A stretch of 64,000 nucleotides of DNA from contig NC_135564.1 of assembly GCF_964340395.1 (NCBI RefSeq), forward strand, positions 12,074,391 to 12,138,390, written 5' to 3'. The notes beneath the pieces are model-generated. The model saw only the letters and a list, made by a program, of their open reading frames with translations. It did not search any database and had not been told where the DNA came from. Positions 1-63,727 of the stretch are shown here, piece after piece. This DNA comes from Glandiceps talaboti (taxonomy: Eukaryota; Hemichordata; Enteropneusta; Spengelidae). Position numbers and translations under genes: made by a program. The stretch's first letter is position 1. Every line of letters begins with the position of its first letter.

Positions 1-1573
1 TCTATAAATGTTTGTCAAAAGTACACAGTTGTTGTTTCTGACGTTTGCGTTACTCAGTTTATATAGTTAAAAGTTCATGACATTGTTATCAGAAATGATA
101 AGGTAGGTATGCGCTGAGTTTAATCACACACTCTGGCGATATTTATATTTGATAAGATAACACACACCCTAGAACAGGTGGTGACTTGAAGTCTAATTAA
201 TAACACCTCGTCAAGTATACTTTTATCCAGAAATGCAAGAATTCCCCTGGATTCAAACCAAACTTTAAACTGTTAGTACATTGCTCGGTACCTGCAATAG
301 CATTTACCTCATGCTAGAGGGTCAAAATAGAACAAAATGGTCAACTTTATTTCACGTGTGCCTATAGTAATGCAAGTGTACAGCGCGTGGAGTGGAAGTT
401 ATATTGTCTACTAAGAAACCGAAGTCGTTATTTTTTTGACACACCTAGGTGGTTGAATTATACATCAGGTACCACGAATTATCAGCCAATGAATAAATTC
501 GATAGTTCCGGTCACATTTTATTAACATTTCTTCTCTTTCATCCATCCTGTGGTAGAACTCATAGGAAAAGATATGTTATTGAGTACACAACGTTCAGTA
601 CATTTAACCAACTTGGTATCTGTGAATAAAATGGAGACAATAAATTTGTTAGGAACTAAGAGTATGAAAAAACATTGACTTCTAGTGTATACCATGCAAG
701 AGGTCGCTGTTGAATTTATTTTGATTGAACCAATGTTGTTTCTATTACCTCCTCTGCTTAAATGAAACTGCCATGAGAAGAAATAGTCGTACACAGCTTA
801 TCCAGTACCCACACCAGATACTGTGGGGACCATTGAATTTTACGACAGATTTATGGGTTTAACACGTGCAGTACCGAGAAGAGTTCAAACCTAAGTCAGG
901 ATATTCTCTACCTACACTACACATATGTTGTACTGAATAATAATCTCATGGATCACACCTACATATATAACTCAATGAATGATGAAAAATTTGACAACTT
1001 AGAACCCATGAATCAATGTCATGTGTACTATCCGGAACTGTTAGTTATTATTTGCTGTAATTCATATGTAATTGAAATAGCTTATGGAGACAAACTAACA
1101 AAACACATCATACATAATTGTGTGTATATATATATATATATATCTTGTCTGTACTGTTGTTTCCTCGGCGATTGCACATTTATATTACAGAGGTCATTAG
1201 TATAATCTCGAACACTACATTAAATACTCAATAACTCTGAATCTGTAAGGCTGTGACGGGATGTTGAAATTAAAGTCGACATCAACTTTTCCAATTCTCA
1301 TTATTTGAAAAAAATAAACAAAGTTTAAGAAACTTTTCGGATAGTGTGTCTAGCTACTACTTTTCTTAGGCACCACATTTGAAGCTGTATTGGTTGCAAC
1401 AACGTGGAAACAAATCAGTCAGTTGCTGAAGATGTCAACCCATACAAGATTATTGTTTTGGATTTCATGTTATACACTTTATGATATATTGCACATTCAG
1501 TGTGATTTTCAATGAATAGACAGTACTGATCAAGTAGAGTGTGTTATATTCAAACAAATTGTTCTCTTTTCAG
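1..1573. other. Non-coding sequence, probably intron of an upstream gene
   Basis: No open frame here has convincing splice sites or protein-like composition. There is a short (TA)n run near 1127-1142. The stretch ends in a pyrimidine-rich acceptor directly before the exon at 1574, so it is most likely intronic. Confidence 0.5.
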
Positions 1574-1662
1574 GATGCTGTATCTGCTGATGTGGATGAT
1601 CATGGTGGTGTTGATAACCAGACATTCGTTGATAAACAACTTGACAATCTGATGGTACAGAT
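1574..1662 (+). CDS. Penultimate exon of an unidentified gene
   Basis: A pyrimidine tract ending in CAG precedes 1574, and AT|GTAAGT follows at 1663. Only one of the three frames is open. It encodes an acidic peptide starting DAVSADVDDHGGVDNQ and ending LDNLMVQ, with two bases left over. Joined to the acceptor at 8410, those two bases plus A give Ile, and the frame then reads ETGNI and stops. The phase agreement and clean splice sites support a real exon. I do not recognise the protein, and about 35 residues are too few to assign a family. The gene must start to the left of the window. Confidence 0.55.
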
Positions 1663-1742
1663 GTAAGTATCTATAGTGTATGTATAAGACTAACTTTGGT
1701 AATAAACCGATTCATAAATACCTGCAAAATTGTAATATCTAA

Positions 1743-4700
1743 TCCAGTTATACACTGTCCAATGTGTTGTTTAGTCCAGTTATACACTGTCCACTGTGTT
1801 GTTTGGTCCAGTTATACACTGTCCAATGTGTTGTTTAGTCCAGTTATACACTGTCCATTGTGTTGATTAGTCCAGTTATACACTGTCCACTGTGTTGTCT
1901 AGTCCAGTTATACACTGTCCACTGTGTTGATTAGTCCAGTTATATGCTGTCCACTGTGTTGTCTAGTCCAGTTATACACTGTCCACTGTGTTGATTAGTC
2001 CAGTTATACACTGTCCACTGTGTTGTCTAGTCCAGTTATACACTGTCTACTGTATTGTTAAGTCCAGTTGTACTCTTCCCACTGTGTTGATTAGTCCAGT
2101 TATATGCTGTCCACTGTGTTGTCTAGTCCAGTTATACACTGTCTACTGTATTGTTAAGTCCAGTTATACTCTTCCCACTGTGTTGATTAGTCCAGTTATA
2201 TGCTGTCCACTGTGTTGTCTAGTCCAGTTATACACTGTCCACTGTGTTGATTAGTCCAGTTATACACTGTCCACTGTGTTGTCTAGTCCAGTTATACACT
2301 GTCTACTGTATTGTTAAGTCCAGTTGTACTCTTCCCACTGTGTTGATTAGTCCAGTTATATGCTGTCCACTGTGTTGTCTAGTCCAGTTATACACTGTCT
2401 ACTGTATTGTTAAGTCCAGTTATACTCTTCCCACTGTGTTGATTAGTCCAGTTATATGCTGTCCATTGTGTTGTCTAGTCCAGTTATACACTGTCTACTG
2501 TGTTGTTTGGTCCAGTTATACACTGTCCATTGTGCTGTCCAGGCTAGTAACTAATACACTGTCCAATGTGTTGTTTAGTCTAGTTATACACTGTCCATTG
2601 TGTTGTTTGGTCTAGTTATACACTGTCCATTGTGTTGTTTAGTTCAGTTATACACTGTCCAATGTGTTGTTTAGTCTAGTTATACACTGTCCAATGTGTT
2701 GTTTAGTCTAGTTATACACTGTCCACTGTGTTGTTTGGTCTAGTTATACACTGTCCATTGTGTTGTTTAGTCCAGTTATATGCTGTCCACTGTGTTGTCT
2801 AGTCCAGTTATACACTGTCTACTGTATTGTTAAGTCCAGTTATACTCTTCCCACTGTGTTGATTAGTCCAGTTATATGCTGTCCACTGTGTTGTCTAGTC
2901 CAGTTATACACTGTCCACTGTGTTGATTAGTCCAGTTATACACTGTCCACTGTGTTGTCTAGTCCAGTTATACACTGTCTACTGTATTGTTAAGTCCAGT
3001 TGTACTCTTCCCACTGTGTTGATTAGTCCAGTTATATGCTGTCCACTGTGTTGTCTAGTCCAGTTATACACTGTCTACTGTATTGTTAAGTCCAGTTATA
3101 CTCTTCCCACTGTGTTGATTAGTCCAGTTATATGCTGTCCATTGTGTTGTCTAGTCCAGTTATACACTGTCTACTGTGTTGTTTGGTCCAGTTATACACT
3201 GTCCATTGTGCTGTCCAGGCTAGTAACTAATACACTGTCCAATGTGTTGTTTAGTCTAGTTATACACTGTCCATTGTGTTGTTTGGTCTAGTTATACACT
3301 GTCCATTGTGTTGTTTAGTTCAGTTATACACTGTCCAATGTGTTGTTTAGTCTAGTTATACACTGTCCAATGTGTTGTTTAGTCTAGTTATACACTGTCC
3401 ACTGTGTTGTTTGGTCTAGTTATACACTGTCCATTGTGTTGTTTAGTCCAGTTATACACTGTCCAATGTGTTGTTTAGTCTAGTTATATGCTGTCCATTG
3501 TGTTGTCCAGGCTAGTAATACACTGTCCATTGTGTTGTTTAGTCCAGTTATACACTGTCTACTGTATTGTTAAGTCCAGTTATACTCTTCCCATTGTGTT
3601 GTCTAGTCCAGTTATACACTGTCTACTGTGTTGTTTGGTCCAGTTATACACTGTCCATTGTGCTGTCCAGGCTAGTAACTAATACACTGTCCAATGTGTT
3701 GTTTAGTCTAGTTATACACTGTCCATTGTGTTGTCTAGTCCAGTTATACACTGTCTACTGTGTTGTTTTGTCCAGTTATACACTGTCCATTGTGCTGTCC
3801 AGGCTAGTAACTAATACACTGTCCAATGTGTTGTTTAGTCTAGTTATACACTGTCCACTGTGTTGTTTGGTCTAGTTATACACTGTCCATTGTGTTGTTT
3901 AGTCCAGTTATACACTGTCCACTGTGTTGTTTGGTCCAGTTATACACTGTCCATTGTGTTGTTTAGTCTAGTTATACACTGTCCACTGTGTTGTTTGGTC
4001 CAGTTATACACTGTCCATTCTGTTGTTTAGTCCAGTTATACACTGTCCACTGTGTTGTCTAGTCCAGTTATACACTGTCCACTGTGTTGTCTAGTCCAGT
4101 TATACACTGTCCATTGTGTTGTTTGGTCCAGTTATATGCTGTCCATTGTGTTGTTTAGTCCAGTTATATGCTGTCCATTGTGCTGTCCAGGCTAGTAACT
4201 AATACACTGTCCACTGTGTTGTTTGGTCCAGTTATACACTGTCCAATGTGTTGTTTAGTCCAGTTATATGCTGCCCACTGTGTTGTTTAGTCCAGTTATA
4301 CACTGTACATTGTGTTGATTAGTCCAGTTATATGTTGTCCATTGTGCTGTCCAGGCTAGTAACTAATACACTGTCCACTGTGTTGTTTAGTCTAGTTATA
4401 CACTGTCTACTGTATTGTTAAGTCCAGTTATACTCTTCCCACTGTGTTGATTAGTCCAGTTATATGCTGTCCATTGTGCTGTCCAGGCTAGTAATACACT
4501 GTCCATTGTGCTGTCCAGGCTAGTAACTAATACACTGTCCACTGTGTTGTTTAGTCTAGTTATACACTGTCCATTGTGCTGTTTAGTCCAGTTATACACT
4601 GTCCATTGTGCTGTTTAGTCCAGTTATACACTGTCCACTGTGTTGTCTAGTCCAGTTATACACTGTCCATTGTGTTGTTTAGTCTAGTTATACACTGTCC

Positions 4701-4970
4701 ATTGTGCTGTTTAGTCTAATTATACACTGTCCACTGTGTTGTTTAGTCTAGTTATACACTGTCCATTGTGTTGTTTAGTCCAGTTATACACTGTCCATTG
4801 TGTTGTCTAGTCCAGTTATACACTGTCCACTGTGTTGATTAGTCCAGTTATACACTGTCCAATGTGTTGTTTAGTCCAGTTATACACTGTCCGCTGTGTT
4901 GTCTAGTCTGGTTTTACACTGTCTGCTGTGTTGTCTAGTCCGGTTATACATTGTCCACTGTGTTGTCTGA
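1743..4970. repeat. 32-bp minisatellite array, about 100 copies
   Basis: Tandem copies of a 32-bp unit whose core reads TCCAGTTATACACTGTCCAC, followed by a TGTGTTG-rich part. Unit starts at 1743 and 1775 show the period. The unit length is not a multiple of three, and frames across it give only a repetitive hydrophobic Cys/Leu/Val pattern, so it is not coding. A block near 2244 recurs almost unchanged near 2920, which indicates a higher-order repeat of about 676 bp. Copies near 4880-4970 are degenerate and mark the edge. Confidence 0.95.
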
Positions 4971-6639
4971 TACTTGTAAAAAAAAGCATGGTTCCAGTTG
5001 TACTTTGCTGTCTGAAATGTAGAATACAGTCTGACGTTAAAACAGTCACAGATATTCTTTCCCTTCAAACGTATGTAAGTAAATGATATATAACTTTAAT
5101 TGCAACAATTTGAAATATATTATCAATAGCCATATACTTTGTGGGGAGTACATCTCGTCTAATAGTTAAAAAGTACCTTTTATCTAAAACTATTAGTATC
5201 TTAATATTAATTAATCATTCACAAATAGTGTCAAATGTATGGGAATTGATATAGATATGTGTAAAGTCCAGTATTGTTTTGTGAACCTTTTAAAGTGTCA
5301 AATATCATTTACACTATGACCATTACACAACATTTATGGCCACCAGTTTACACACCAACATTGTATATGTATTTGATTTTCGTATTAGATTGGAGTTAGC
5401 AGTTGTTGGAGCTTCCTGTATTATCAACTATAATGATAGCATTACCCCCTTGATGTTTTCAGGTCGTATAGTTGTTTATGTAACTAAAAATAGTTTGTGT
5501 AGGCTATCCAGGGTGTATTTGCATTGTTTATCAGCAGCCAATAGTTACCTAACTATTCATACCTGTCATGAAAATAGGTGGTATGATATAAGTTGTATGA
5601 TATTAGTAACATTTCATGACTGAAGTCCATGTTATCAGTATGGTATAAATCAGTAAGTTCGTGTCGGCAAACATTCCAAGTTTAAAGTCCATGCTACCTA
5701 TCAGTTTGACGGAAGTCCATGGCATACGTTTGTGTCACCAACATTTTAAGTTCACGTCATATTCAACAGTAGTGTACTACCATGCAATACAACTCATTCT
5801 TGTGTGTGGAGACAGAGTCTCCTGAAAATCTGAAGATTCTCCCTTACTTTTGTTATTTTACTCTATCATCTGTAATAAAAGAGCATAATATTTCATATGA
5901 TTACTAATTCCCTTGTTATATCTCCAGCAGTTCAAGTATATATTTATCGCTATTTATCTTTCAGTATATCTCTGTCCAATATGTCATGTACGTTTGCTAT
6001 ACGGGTTTATCTTTTGGGGAATTGCCCGTGTCAGGGCTTCATAGTAATTGAACTGTACCATTGGTAAACGATATGTACCTTGTAGTTGTAAAGATTGGTC
6101 AAAGATATTAGGTGCTCTTCGTGTCTGATATTGTATTTGAAGGGGATTCCCCAAAGTTATGCTCACTTTATACCATTAAGAGAAGTTGTGGTCTTTCTAT
6201 CACATTTATGTCAGTCACATAGGCTCACAAATAAAAGCCCAATTGAGGTCACTTGTAAATAAAAATGACATTTTTTCAAGTTAATTTATTCCTCTGTAGC
6301 TATATACATTTCTAATTGCAGTAGTCGGTCGCCTTAGCTTAAAGGGGCACAGGCTGACTTTAGACGTGGTTTTGGACGCAATGTTTGTTGCCTTCGAAGT
6401 GTTACATATTGTATTCTACTTACTGAAGGACACTCATTCGTTACTTGATACTGGTGTAACTCAATCCATGGTATTTATAATATATGAAAGATTCTTATAA
6501 GGGAGCGAGCAGTTTTTACGGCCGGGGGTGGGCCGGTGACTTCTTGTTCATGTTGTACTTAAAAATAGTGACCCCCCCCCCTGTGATTCATCCACAAAAA
6601 AATCCACCCCCCTCTGACAAATAAAAAAACCACACAGAT
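4971..6639. other. Intronic sequence with no recognised feature
   Basis: AT-rich sequence between the minisatellite and the fold-back element. It has a C-run near 6570-6582 and no open frame with supporting splice sites. I see nothing else. Confidence 0.4.
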
Positions 6640-7758
6640 TTGAAGATAAGCAAATACATGAAGTAAAATTACGTAGATTGTTTGATATTAAGAAGTATTC
6701 TATTTCTTGGAAATGTCACCCTTTCTAGAACAGTTCTAAGTTATTATTGTGAAACGCCACCTCTTCTACAACTGACCTGCGTGACTCGCATAGCATTGTG
6801 TGAGGTCATTGGATCTTGAATGTTTACTAAGTGGGTTTGGTTCCTATTGGTTTACTGATTTATAATGCATTTAGATAATAAATGTAGTGTGAATTGTTCA
6901 GAATAATGTAATATGACCTCTTAATCAGTTTCTTGCCCTTTACCCTACTTTTATATATATAGTTGCATGCCAATGTAGTATACCCTTAATCAAAGATATA
7001 TTTTCCTTGAAAAGTGAAAATAAAAATCTCCTTTTAGAGATAGTGTGTCTAAAGTTCCTAACAGCCTATTGATCGAATGCTACAATCTATATCTGTTTAC
7101 ACTGGTTCACTTCATGGAATCATGTTAGTGTCAAAGTCATAGCAAAATGTAAAATATATTAACATACATTTAAATGAAATTCATTAAAGTGATGGTTTAT
7201 TCCATGAAAATTAGAACATTTCAAGGCATTGCCTTGATTTCAACGTAAAACAATGAAACAACCAATACAAAGTATTCGAATATCATGCCAACAAATTTGA
7301 TGAGATTGTTACAATAAGAATTATTCATATACATTTGCAACATTCTTTCATATTTATTACTATAGAACACATTACCCAATTGAAGGTTATATCTTTATTC
7401 ACCAGCTACATTAATTGGGTAATGTGTTGTGCAACTATATATATAAAAGTAGGGTAAAGAACAAGAAAGTGATTAAGAGGTCATATTACATAATTCTGAA
7501 CAATTCACACTACATTTATTATCTAAATGCATTATAAATCAGTAAACCAATAGGAACCAAACCCACTTAGTAAACATTCAAGATCCAATGACCTCACACA
7601 ATGCTATGCGAGTCACGCAGGTCAGTTGTAGAAGAGGTGGCGTTTCACAATAATAACTTAGAACTGTTCTAGAAAAGGTGACATATCCAAGAAATAGAAT
7701 ACTTCTTAATATCAAACAATCTACGTAATTTTACTTCATGCATTTGCTTATCTTCAAT
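6640..7758. mobile_element. Fold-back (long inverted repeat) element
   Basis: The left arm (about 6640-6967) and right arm (about 7430-7758) are reverse complements over about 325 bp with few differences. For example, GCAACTATATATATAAAAGT at 7431 pairs with the sequence ending at 6966. Between the arms a second small inverted repeat (7367-7380 with 7413-7426, core ATTACCCAAT/ATTGGGTAAT) forms a nested hairpin. There is no transposase frame and no clear target-site duplication. It fits a non-autonomous fold-back or MITE-like element within the intron. Confidence 0.85.
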
Positions 7759-8410
7759 TTATAAATAGCAAAACTAGATTTTCGAGAGCATGCATCGAGT
7801 TGGTGAAAGAGTTATTGCTTTATGGTCCCATTTAAGGAGAAGTTGCAATTACTGAATGCTATGTAGGTGACATATGACACAATTGCTAGAGCAGTGTCGA
7901 TCCTTGTTGGAATGTATGAACGTTAACAAATAAAACTATAGTTGTAAACGGTCGGGGAGGGGGCACCTAAATTTGGGACTCAAAGATTTCCAACAATTTG
8001 GTGATGTCCTAAACCCTGCAAAGCTGGGGTGATTCTGATAACATCACTAATATCATGAATATATATCTGTTAGACTTGTTTTAACTTGTCAAACATAGCG
8101 GTTTATAGATGTTTACTGCCGATACAAGTGAGTGGTCTATAAGTATACAAATATGAATGCTCCACGAGGAAATTTGTTTTATGGATATATCAACATTCAG
8201 GAACGAATATTTAAAGGTAGTGCCAAGAAATGCTGGTACCATGTGTCAACACATGTTAAAACAGCTCTGAAACCTCAAATCATTGCTATTCTAAATAGTG
8301 TTACCTTCCCCATACAGATTACACTTTATTTCAAATAAACTTATCTTCTGGTTTTGAGTTTTCTAAGATCATGCATTTGAAATAACAGCTTTATATTATT
8401 TACATTTCAG
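7759..8410. other. Intronic sequence before the last exon
   Basis: No recognised feature apart from the acceptor TTTACATTTCAG that ends at 8410. Confidence 0.4.
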
Positions 8411-8429
8411 AGAAACAGGCAACATCTGA
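8411..8429 (+). CDS. Last coding exon of the unidentified upstream gene
   Basis: Follows the acceptor TTTACATTTCAG. In the phase left by the exon at 1574-1662 it encodes only I-E-T-G-N-I and then TGA at 8427-8429. The other two phases are not dictated by the upstream exon. The very short coding part makes this a model that rests on phase agreement rather than on homology. Confidence 0.5.
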
Positions 8430-9605
8430 AGAGGATGTCTGCGCAGGTCACTGTGCTATTGATATTGCTGTACTTAAATAGCATTTATGCTGATAAGATG
8501 ACAGCATGATACGTTGATGGATTCCGATTGAACTTTGCTATTGATGATGTTACTAGGCAACAGAAGGATACCCATTAGCAACAGATTTCATACTAATACC
8601 ATTTGTATATATGAAACAGACATGGATGTCTGAACAGAATATGTGTATCAATTTTGTGACAATTGTGTACTTTCCCTTAATTTGGGATGACACATTCTCC
8701 TGTCCAACTACCATAGTTTTAATGATATCAGCTCCAACTCCTGGCGAAAATATTACACCTTTATTCTGGTGTTCATTTTTTCCTCATGACAATGCAAACT
8801 GGTGATTTCAGAATGTTTGTGCTAAAACATTTACTATAGTTTGAACAGATGAGAAGCCAGATGTGTTCGGTGCTAGGACCAGAGCTGAGCACACACAAAG
8901 AACATTACAAATAGTTTGGTGTGTATGGACATATATATTCAGAATGATGATGGTCACAAAGGGTTAAACATTACATCCAGGTTACATCTAAGTATCAATG
9001 ATATTTCTATCTGTGTATTAGCATCCGAAGATACGTATCCCTTCCAATCTGTGGTAATTGCAACATAAGTACTTGTCTAAATGTAATGAACACATAATTC
9101 CACTTCAAATCTCACATAGAACAACAAATTTGGGCCAACAGCTGTAAAACAGAGTTTGATATGATGTCAAACATTGATATTTTCAATGCATACCATACAA
9201 TATTAACCTTTCAAATGTTTGTTGTTACATTTAAACAAACAGGCTACAATTCCTCGCTTAGTCACATGGGCAATGTATGAAAATAGTTTCATCAACTCTA
9301 AACTACAAATATATCATAAGTTGTGTAAGAAATATTTTGTAACTATCAGTTATTTTGAAAACATTTAAGGTCCTTTGTATATAAATACGATTTATTAACA
9401 TTATATAAGATATCAAAAATTTAAAAAAAAATGTATATTTGTTAAAGAATTCTTCTTTTGTAACAATATATGGATTTATATGTAAACGTATATATATTTT
9501 TGGAAGTATTGTTATTTTGTCTTGTGTTGTTTGCTGCTAATTATGATAGTGAAAGACTTGCTGTATTAACATTTCTTGAAATTGTAGAACATAACTTTCA
9601 ATAAA
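8430..9605 (+). other. Probable 3' UTR of the upstream gene
   Basis: Starts after the TGA at 8427 and has no long open frame. It becomes very AT-rich toward 9480 and contains an AATAAA hexamer at 9600. Its length of about 1.2 kb is ordinary for an animal 3' UTR. Confidence 0.45.
9600..9605 (+). terminator. Polyadenylation signal AATAAA
   Basis: AATAAA followed within 30 bases by a T/GT-rich stretch, at the end of the inferred 3' UTR. A second AATAAA lies at about 9766. Confidence 0.45.
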
Positions 9606-9879
9606 GTCTTTATATAGTATGATATGATGTCGTGCAGATTGGCATAGAACGATTAAGTATCCAATCATATTGTTTCTTGACAACTAGTTAACCCAATGAT
9701 ACATTCACACTTTAGTTTGTTATTTTGTCATTTGCTTATGATTTAGTTTCTGGGTACCAAAACCCAATAAAATCAACAAGCATAACTAACAAGTCTCCCT
9801 TGAAGACATAATCCCTTACATTCCAACTTGCCAATTCATATTCTGATTTTGTATGACAAATGTGACCGACATTCGATCA

Positions 9880-10740
9880 TTATTGTGAAGACCATGAAAT
9901 AAAGTAATGTACATAATTGGACTACAGTATAAATTTGACAGTTGTGCCAGGTTTGTTTGAAACTAGTTCATGCATGTCGGATTTATCAATGAACTTTGAA
10001 TATTTTTGGTCATTTGACCATGAACATAGGTTTAAGGTCAAAGGTCAAGATCTCATAAAGCTCATCATGAATAACGTGTAGAGTCACTCTTATTAGACCT
10101 CTTTCTATTAGTTTCCGGAGTAAGTGCACAAAACATGAATTTTCACAAACGTGTCAGCCATTGGACCATTATCACAAAGGTCGTGAATCGAAATCATGTG
10201 CATATACAAAGTATAGTATCTGACATTTGTGCCAGATATGGTTGAGATTGGTCCTGACATGCCGGGTGTACATATATTTGTACACTTTGAATATGTTTTG
10301 GCTACCTGACCTTGAACAATAGCGGTCAAGGTCAAAGTTTAAGGTCTCATTAGCAAACTCATCATGCATAACATGGGTGTAGACACTCAAATGAGGTCTC
10401 TGTGTATTAAGCTTCCTGAGTTAGTGGGAAAAATGTGCATTAATTTCAGTGAGCAATATGAACGCCATTCAGTCTGTACTGCGAAATTCATAAAATCAAA
10501 GTGACGTGCATATGCCTAGTGTAGTATTTAGCTAGGATTGGCTGAAATCGGCTAATGCATTTCAGAGATGTAAGTGGACACAAGCGCACACACCCATGTT
10601 CGCACTCACTGACTCACTGACTCACTGACTCACTCACTCACTCACTCACTCACGCACGCACGCACGCACGCAAGACGGACGGACCCCAACATAGTAATCT
10701 TTCTCGGACTTCGACCTCTGGGGACTAGACAAAAAGTAGA
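9880..10740. repeat. Dispersed element of three diverged ~290-bp units with simple-repeat tail
   Basis: Three related units start near 9888, 10176 and 10482. Each has a GTCGTGAA-like start, then a GTGCATAT block, and the first two continue with a GGTCAAGGTCAAAG-like segment and a CTCATCATGCATAAC-like segment. The third unit ends in (CTCA)n and (CGCA)n runs at about 10600-10672, followed by GACGGACGGACCCC and AGTAATCTTTCTCGG. This looks like an interspersed repeat family. An open minus-strand frame at 10646-10894 belongs to this repeat and is not taken as a gene. Confidence 0.7.
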
Positions 10741-11432
10741 CCTTCCACTTTCCGTCACAACGAACACCATGTATTATGCCACCCGGTGTCTCGTCAATGA
10801 TGCAAATTTCCGAGTCCTGGTCGATGAAGTTACTGATTTTAGAGTCCGTACCGTAAAATACAAATTCATTAGGTTGCCATGTACAACTACTCACATGTTT
10901 ACTATAGATGATTCAATAGACTCCAGAATGTACAATCTAGAGAAGTAAGTCGTTATATCTAACAACCCCCGTTGCTGCTCTATATGTAAAACGTTACTAT
11001 TAGTTGTGGTACGTTCGAGACTGCAGTATCTTTACGACCCAATTACCTATTAATACATCCAAATGTTTGTTTTTGTGGTCATTAGTGACTGAAATCTATT
11101 AATGCTTAACGACACACGCTGTCATTACATGTGTGTCTAATACGTGAGGGAGACAACTATGATACATTGCCTCTAGTCGGTTGGTTTGTTTAGTGAGATA
11201 CAAGGGACGCGTTTACCACATCAAATGCTGTATTTCTATCTTTTATAGATATGGTTACACACTAAATTAGTATTATAATACTTGTCAATTGTCCTCGTCC
11301 CAAAGTTACCAACTAAATGTTTTATAAATATACACTTACAAAAAGAGAGTTAGTTAGGACATGGAGAGATGGACGTAGGGTATTGGGTGTAAACTTCAAG
11401 AAGTTTTTGAGAAGAGATTTGGATTTCAGAGA

Positions 11433-11517
<85 letters not shown>

Positions 11518-11706
11518 GCAAAATCAGAATATCATATCGACTTCGTTTGTACAACATTTTGTATCACACAGTAATGGTTCTGTCTGTAAGTTTATTTAGT
11601 TCAATTTGAGAGAATACCGAACGTAATTTGCTACAGATTCGTGAGAGAGAACAATACCACGGTTCAACTGGTCTAGTAAATTTCTCATTACGCTCGTTCA
11701 TGTTCC

Positions 11707-11738
<32 letters not shown>

Positions 11739-13311
11739 TTTACTCACCAATATAATAAAGTTAACCTTGAAATAGATACATATACAGGATACTTGGCAAA
11801 AGGGATGAGGAAATGTTCCTAATCTAACTTGTACCTACACATCTATAGGTGTATGCCACCACTGGAGTTCATATCAAGGTTCATCTTAACAACCTTGGTA
11901 TCCGTTGACCTCAGGAACCCATGATGTCAGCAGACATTTGCATGTTGATTAATATCCACATTAAGTTAACTGCAGTTACAGTGAACCGAAGAACTGTTTT
12001 CGAAGGTCATTTTATATTGCTGTCAGACCACTTGTCATGACAACTAGCCAAATTACTTCGTGGCACGTTGACTACTTTCGGTCCGGGCTGTCGATCAAGT
12101 ACACGTGATGAAGTGAAGAATATTTCAACTTTTACAACGACGTATACAATCGAACCCAGCTTTCAGTCTCTAGCGGGGATGCCGATCAACTCGGGAAAGA
12201 AAACTTGAAATTGCAAAATATCTTTGCCCTTTCACATTTTCGTCACCAAGCATGTTATTTCCTTTTGACCGTTTTGTTCCATTCTAGAAGTGAACTCGGT
12301 AATTAAACTAGTCGAAATTAGGATCCACGTTTGACAAAAAGAGATTTGGTTTATCCAGTTCCTATTGTAAACCTCAGGCTGTATTCCCTAAAACAGAGCT
12401 CTGATAATGAGTAGCAATCTGATTGGCAAGGCGTTATATATGATACAAGTATTGGGTTTGGAGTAGAAATCAGTACATCACTTCTCGTTCCAGTGCAATG
12501 TATACACAGAAATGCTGAAGTGTAGAGTCCATTTGTCAAAGTGTAAGCTTACTATACTGTCGTACAATCCTGGCATACATCACAAGGTTCTGAGAGTTAT
12601 CTTTGTGTGCCTCCAGTGGAGATCAAAGTGGTAGTAGAAATATAAATCGACTTCGCAGTTTTCTACAAGCATCCTTCATTTGCCCTCGTATAGCTTTTGT
12701 AACAATCGTTTTACGGCAGTCACATCTGACTCCAAATATTGAACGTTTCTCAATAACAGCAATTCATTAATAACTTAACAATTTATTACTTCCATCAATG
12801 GAGCAAACGCTGTTCCAAGTTCAGCCAGAAAAATGATGATTGTATATTAAAATACTAACCTTACATCTCTGCATCATCCCGGCATCCAGTACAACACATA
12901 TACACAGTGTGGAGTCAGTTAAATTATAGAAGTATACACGTCACCACATCAATGCTGGTAAAAGGTGACATTGGTTGGCATTTGACCTGAGGGGCGGGGA
13001 CTTGTGTTTGAGGACATGTATGTTCAGTTATGCAGAAATATCATTATCTTAGCGAGTAGACAGGTATACCCAAGCTACTTTGCGTAGCCAAATATCCGTG
13101 TGTTTCACCTTTCATGCCACGTACCGACTATATTGTGAAAGTTAAGAAGATCTTTGTCATATAAGATATTCTTTAGGGAACGTTCTCTTGGTAACGCACA
13201 GCAGGAAATACTCGACGTGCACGTGATGGTAGATGTCCATCAGCGAACACTGTTAGGAAAGACGGAAATCTGTTGAAGCCACAGATCAGCATACAGGTGG
13301 TATTCAATACA
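10741..13311. other. Intergenic region upstream of the mucin-like gene
   Basis: Contains a (GA)n run at about 11430-11508 followed by a G-run, and an (ATA)n run at 11709-11737. I see no exon with paired splice sites. The promoter of the mucin-like gene should lie near the right end. A TATA-like ATATAAGA occurs at 13159, but it is weak evidence alone. Confidence 0.5.
11429..11519. repeat. (GA)n microsatellite with poly-G end
   Basis: A nearly perfect GA dinucleotide run of about 80 bp followed by about 11 G residues. Confidence 0.95.

Positions 13312-63727
<50,416 letters not shown>

Noticed and set aside
1988-3875. Plus-strand open frames reading LISPVIHCPLCCLVQLYTVYC
   Set aside because: They are translations of the 32-bp minisatellite, whose period is not a multiple of three; identical frames recur with the block duplication.
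10646-10894. Minus-strand 82-residue frame with KSEKDYYVGVRPS
   Set aside because: It lies in the tail of the dispersed repeat, and part is encoded by (TGCG)n/(TGAG)n simple repeats. No splice sites or neighbours support a gene.
13159-13166. TATA-like ATATAAGA upstream of exon 1
   Set aside because: Spacing to the ATG is plausible, but the sequence is AT-rich and there is no other promoter evidence.
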